Shown here: positions 59,701-64,000 of the stretch, piece after piece | Layout of the letters: each line of letters starts with the position of its first letter | How positions within the stretch are numbered: the stretch's first letter is position 1 | DNA from: Drosophila miranda | Taxonomy: Eukaryota > Arthropoda > Insecta > Diptera > Drosophilidae | Reading direction: 5' to 3' | DNA: 64,000 nt | NCBI RefSeq assembly: GCF_003369915.1 | Contig: NC_046677.1 | Location: 8,122,001 to 8,186,000, forward strand | Notes under the pieces: generated by a model | What the model saw: the letters and a program-made list of their open reading frames with translations, nothing else | What the model was told of the DNA's origin: nothing | The model's database searches: none | Program-made: the position numbers and the translations under genes

Positions 59701-62700
59701 TTGTCTGGCCAAATTCTTTTGGCTGTCGCCAGTCATTGAACTCTTATGTGGTTGTATGTAGCTGTTGCTGTGGCTCTTCTTTTTTGATGGCGTTTTGGCA
59801 ACTTTTTCTTATGAGATCATAACACGAAATCGTGCTAAGAATGTGCGTGTTATTGACAAAACATTCAGTCGCAAGAATCCAAATAGAATTCCTATTCTAT
59901 AGCCATAAACATCTAGAGAGAAAACAAGTTTACACAGAGCGTCGAAAGAGAGAGAGGAGTTGAATGGAGTTGGCACAATCTCATTATGGCACAATATTGC
60001 GCTGATCTAAGCAACTGAAATGTAGACAACCAGCCCACCGACAAAAGCTTATTTAATTAACGTCTCGGTGCGAACGAAAGCGATGTGAAGCTGCTCCGTC
60101 AGCAGTCGGCGACAGCGACAATCGTAAATTTCCATAACTCGTCCGATGGCATTTAAATAAAGCGCGCTCGACAGGGCTGCCAGTGCCCAGGCCGCATCCA
60201 TGTGGCAACTCATTAGTGAATTTGTTAGTGGTCTCGCGTCCCTTTTCCACTCACAGGCTACTGCTTGGCTTATATTGATTTCTGTTTTTATATGGAAATT
60301 TATATTTAAGTGCAGATTATCGAACAAAAATATCGATATTACTGAAACAACAGAAATATGTTGTCCCGACCATTGTCGACCAGTGGTCATTTAATATACA
60401 AGAGTAATTCTTATTAATATTATTATTCTTTTCTTTAACTCAAGTTGTTATCTTGTTTAAATAATGGGGGCTTAAGTGGGCTAAGCTCGTTCTTTCATCG
60501 GTATATTTGTGGTATATTTTGAAAATGAGACGGTATATTTCGGTATATTTCTGGGGGGGGTGACCGTATATTTTATCGCGGTCACACTGTACGCAATTTT
60601 TCATGTTTTGTGCATAAGAATTTTGCAATTTATTTTAATTTTCAAGTGCTTTGTGTGTGCGTCATGCCCCTGGACAACAGTCGTGTGCCCTGAGCCGCGC
60701 GTATAAATATGTAAAAGCCAAGTTTTAACGAACTAAAAGCAAAACAAAACGAAAAGCAGCTGCCGCAAAGAACAAAGGACTTCAGACAGCAGACTGCATT
60801 AGATTCGATTAGGAAAAGCCATATGAAATCCACATCAAACCAGATGGATGATGCCACATCGCAGACCTCGGCTACAACGCCCATGACACGGGAGAATATT
60901 CCGTTGCTAAATCGCCAGCGTAGTCGCTGGTATCTATTCAGGTGAATCATCGTCATCCCCCGCTGGCCGGACGTCATGTTGATTTTCGCATTACTTAAAT
61001 TGGGGGCAGGAGAGAAGTGTTATCATACTGGCACACATAAAGGCTTTGGAAGCAGACAACCATTACAGCTAATCGTTTCCCTGTCTGACCATATCTCGTG
61101 TCCGACTTTCTCACTTCCACTCACACACACACACACACACACACACGCACAAATTCTATTAAGCACTTCTTAAACGAGACAGCAGCTGATTTGCAGCAAT
61201 CGTGACGTAGTTGGAATAATTTTTGTATGTACACAGTGCAGATTTTTTGCGTGCAGAATTCCATTGCATTAATGCAGATGGATTTGCATTCTCATCGATT
61301 GCTACCAAGCAGCTGCTGTTTCGTTCGGCCAGTGCTTAATGGCTGTCGTGTGAGTTTTCACTTTTGTTTCTTTTCGAGTTTTTATTATTGATTTTTTTTC
61401 TGGTCAAGGTCGCCTCACTTTGCATATTGTTATGGACTCGAGGGGAAATACGATTGAAATTTGAATTACCGTGAGACTGTAGGGGGAAAAGCGGAACGAA
61501 TGATAGATACTGAGATGATAGAAAATAAATTAACAAAAGTAAAAATAAATAGTATTTTTTAATTTAAAACAATTTGTATGGCTCCCTGGATGTTCCGCTT
61601 GTTCCCTCGTTCAGAATCGTATCAAAAAGAGGGCCAGTCAGAGTATGCGGTACGGCTGACAGACAGAACATTTTGACTTTGATTTGGGAATCTGGGCAGA
61701 AGAATGCTCCTTGGCTTTGGTCGGACTTAGAGCATCTATATGTTGATATTCCTGTGTCTTTACAGCTGCTGGCGAAAATGGTTCAGGCCACGGGAACTGA
61801 GGGCCCGCACCGTCAACCTGGGAAGGGTGAACACGGAGAAGTTCCCGCCGAACGAGATCCGGAACCAGAAGTACAACTTCATTACCTTCCTGCCCCTGGT
61901 GCTATTCGAGCAGTTCCGCTTTTTCCTCAACCTGTACTTTCTGCTGATGGCCCTTTCGCAGTTCATTCCGGACATACGTATTGGCTATCCGTACACCTAC
62001 TGGGGACCGCTGGGCTTTGTGTTGATGGTGACCATTTGTCGTGAGGCCGTCGACGATTTGCGGCGGCACCAGCGCGACCATGAGGTCAACTCCCAGAAGT
62101 ACAAGCGACTGTCGGCGACCAATGGCAGCGGCTATGAGATGGTTCCCAGCTCCAAGCTGAAGGTCGGAGATGTCATCATTGTGGAGAAGAACGAACGAGT
62201 GCCCGCGGACCTTATCCTGCTGCGCACCAGCGATCGGAGTGGCTCTGTCTTCGTGCGAACGGATCAGCTCGATGGCGAGACGGACTGGAAGCCCCGTCTG
62301 GCGGTACCGTACACCCAGAAGCTCAGCCGCGACTCCGAGCTGCACAGCATCGATGCTAGCTTCTATGTGGAGAAGCCCCAGAACGACATACACAGCTTCA
62401 TTGCCACCTTCTGCATGACGGACGGCAGCGAGGACACCGGCCTCAGCGTGGAGAACACGCTGTGGGCCAATACGGTGGTGGCTGCCGGCACGGCCACTGG
62501 CATTGTCATCTACACGGGCTGCGAAACCCGCAGCGTGATGAACAACTCCCAGCCCAGGTCCAAGGTGGGTCTGCTGGACATGGAGATCAATGGATTGACA
62601 AAGGTAACAGAATCTACCTACTAAGAACAGATTTAATTTGTTTTTGCCCTTCTTTCAGGTTCTTTTCTGTGCCGTGTTGGGACTGTCGCTGGTCATGATG

Positions 62701-64000
62701 ATGCTGAAGGGTTTCGGTGGACCCTGGTACAGATATATGTTCCGTTTTGTCCTGCTTTTCTCGTACATCATTCCGATCAGCCTGCGGGTGAATCTGGACA
62801 TGGGAAAGGCCTTCTACTCGTGGCAAATGCAGAACGACTCCAACATCCAGGGAACTGTGGTGCGCTCCACAACCATACCGGAGGAGCTGGGCAGAATCTC
62901 CTATGTGCTGACGGACAAAACAGGCACCCTCACCCAAAACGAGATGGTCTTTAAGAAGATCCACCTTGGGATTGTCTCACACGATGCGGACACCTTCCAT
63001 CACATTGGCCACATTATACAGAAGCTCTCGGGCAACATAATGCAACAGCAACAACAGCAGCAGCAACAGGGCAGCGTCTCTAGCTCCAGCAGTGGGGAGT
63101 CCAACACCGCCACCAAACCGATTATGTTTGCCGGCAATCGCATGCGGCGACCCGAAGGCTGGCGGGAGTGGGAGGCGGTGCGCGCTTTGGCCCTGTGCCA
63201 CAATGTGACCCCCGTTAGTGATGAGGAGGACAATCGGTCTGTGTCCACGGCATCCACGGTCACGGGCGGAAACAACTCTCCCACCAAATCTGTGATAAAC
63301 ATCGAGGCCCCAGGCAGCACAGACACAGAGCATCAGTACCAGGCAGCCTCGCCCGATGAGATCGCGCTGGTCAAGTGGACGGAGCAGGTGGGATTGACGT
63401 TGATTGCCAGGGATCTGAATACCATGACGCTGCAAGTGAAAACCCCCAGCGAGGACAGTAAGTAGCGACAGTCCTATAGCACTCGTGTCCCAAGTAAATG
63501 CCTTTTTTCCAGACGATATCCTGCTACACTATCAGATCCTGCAGCTGTTCCCCTTCACAAGCGAAAGCAAACGCATGGGCATCATCGTGAGGGAGAGCAA
63601 ATCCGGTCAGATAACGTTCTATTTGAAGGGCGCCGATGTGGTCATGTCCAGCATTGTGCAATACAATGACTGGCTCAGCGAAGAGTCGGGCAACATGGCC
63701 CGCGAAGGTCTACGCACCTTGGTCGTGGCCAAGAAGGTGCTTACGGAGGAGCAGTACTCCGACTTTGAGATGCGGTACAATGCGGCCCGCTTGAGTATCA
63801 CAGATCGCGTGGCCAAGGTGGCCGCCGTGACCGAATCGCTGGAGAGGGAACTGGAGCTGCTGTGCCTCACTGGGGTGGAGGATCGCTTGCAGGAGAATGT
63901 GCGACCCACCTTAGAGCTGCTGCGCAATGCGGGTGTTCGGGTGTGGATGTTGACGGGAGATAAGCTGGAGACTGCCTGCTGCATTGCAAAGTCTTCGCAG
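53741..64000 (+). CDS. CG31729: Class-2 P4-ATPase (ATP9A/B type phospholipid flippase), 3' end beyond window
   Basis: Exon 1a 53741-54324, then shared exons 61766-62603, 62659-63457 and 63513 to the edge; all junction phases agree. An alternative first exon 1b lies at 60,823-60,941. The ATP9 group acts at endosomes and the trans-Golgi and, by family, works without a Cdc50 subunit. Motifs: P4 N-terminal [11 protein letters not shown]; first membrane pair ([32 protein letters not shown]); [15 protein letters not shown] (actuator, DGET); second membrane pair with [10 protein letters not shown] (P4 proline and Leu); phosphorylation site [10 protein letters not shown] near 62,914; [20 protein letters not shown] at the right end. 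Exon 1a encodes a Ser-rich, acidic, disordered N-terminus of 194 residues starting [21 protein letters not shown] run (nine Gln, about 63,042-63,070) lies just after the phosphorylation region, at a place where loops vary in length. Confidence 0.93.
54325..60436 (+). other. ATP9 intron 1, left part
   Basis: Six kilobases of AT-rich intron between exon 1a and the internal promoter repeat. I see no exon or RNA gene. A lone AAAATATACCGTC string near 56,056 is reminiscent of the promoter repeat but isolated. The longest frames are chance. Confidence 0.6.
60437..60589 (+). promoter_or_regulatory. Promoter-like dispersed repeat, copy 5, at internal ATP9 promoter
   Basis: CTCAAGTTGTTATCTTG, GTGGGCTAAGCTCGTT and then four GGTATATT-type motifs and CCGTATATTT, ending CGGTCACACTG at 60,579-60,589. 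It matches copy 1 (minus strand) outside as well as inside the motifs. It lies 234 bp upstream of alternative exon 1b and faces it. Confidence 0.65.
60823..60941 (+). CDS. CG31729: Alternative first coding exon (1b) of the ATP9-type gene
   Basis: ATG at 60,823 opens 39 codons plus 2 nt, ending AG before a GTGAAT donor. The phase equals that of exon 1a, so both join the exon at 61,766 in frame. The encoded N-terminus is short and Thr/Ser-rich ([19 protein letters not shown]) and ends [16 protein letters not shown], more like the N-terminus of vertebrate ATP9 proteins than exon 1a. A promoter-type repeat lies 234 bp upstream. The two starts would give isoforms with very different cytosolic tails. 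Confidence 0.75.
61121..61146. repeat. AC microsatellite
   Basis: About 12 AC dinucleotides in the ATP9 intron between exon 1b and the common exon. Confidence 0.85.

Noticed and set aside
59524..59739. 71-codon + strand frame in the ATP9 intron
   Set aside because: No splice sites in phase with neighbours and no recognisable domain; left as chance.
1..64000. tRNA, rRNA and CRISPR features
   Set aside because: Nothing resembling them was seen when reading both strands; CRISPR is not expected in an animal genome.

Overview
This window is nuclear DNA of a Drosophila-like fly. The genes have short introns (about 60-75 bp) with GT-AG ends and CAG/CAA-rich coding repeats. Promoters carry the fly core elements GGTCACACTG (Ohler motif 1), GGTATATTT (Ohler motif 6) and TATCGATA (DRE). 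The set of orthologues (CdGAPr, CG10466, fs(2)ltoPP43, Uvrag, CG31729) belongs, as far as I remember, to the left arm of chromosome 2 of D. melanogaster (Muller element B). The obscura group is only a guess; the species cannot be fixed from the sequence.

Layout. (1) 1-25,971 holds three copies of the Rho-family GTPase-activating protein gene CdGAPr, all on the minus strand. Copy C (19,946-25,971) is complete: six coding exons, about 1,903 residues. Copy B (12,073-17,663) keeps exons 2-6 intact but lacks the first coding exon and the upstream region. Copy A (1-2,477) runs off the left edge and is cut inside exon 3 by a transposon. Blocks B (11,844-17,687) and C (19,717-25,552) are about 5.84 kb each and collinear, with a 2-kb unrelated spacer. 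(2) 2,478-11,843, between A and B, is transposon debris: a LOA/Bilbo-like non-LTR element broken by frameshifts, unrecognised noncoding sequence, and a gypsy-superfamily element with truncated RT, most of RNase H deleted, an intact-looking integrase, an extra ORF and a 3' LTR, followed by a GC-rich tandem repeat. (3) 26,007-42,184 is gene-poor, repeat-rich sequence, probably the long 5' intron of CdGAPr; it contains one candidate nested ORF near 29.0 kb. (4) 42,698-43,248 is CG10466 (RBMX2/Ist3-type splicing factor). It is tail-to-tail with fs(2)ltoPP43 (Iwr1/SLC7A6OS family, 43,306-47,624, minus), with only 57 bp between the stop codons. (5) 49,335-51,561 is Uvrag, four exons, divergent from fs(2)ltoPP43. 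(6) 53,741 to the right edge is the 5' two-thirds of a class-2 P4-ATPase (ATP9A/B type, CG31729), with two alternative first coding exons.

The genes do not form one pathway. CdGAPr acts on Rho-family GTPases, CG10466 in splicing, fs(2)ltoPP43 in RNA polymerase II nuclear import, and Uvrag and the ATP9 flippase in endosome/Golgi membrane traffic and autophagy. The most unusual feature is a dispersed promoter-bearing repeat. Five related copies of about 130-390 bp end in clustered GGTATATTT motifs followed, in four of them, by a motif-1 site. Each is oriented towards a neighbouring gene: CdGAPr, fs(2)ltoPP43, both ATP9 promoters, and a small ORF at 52.57 kb.
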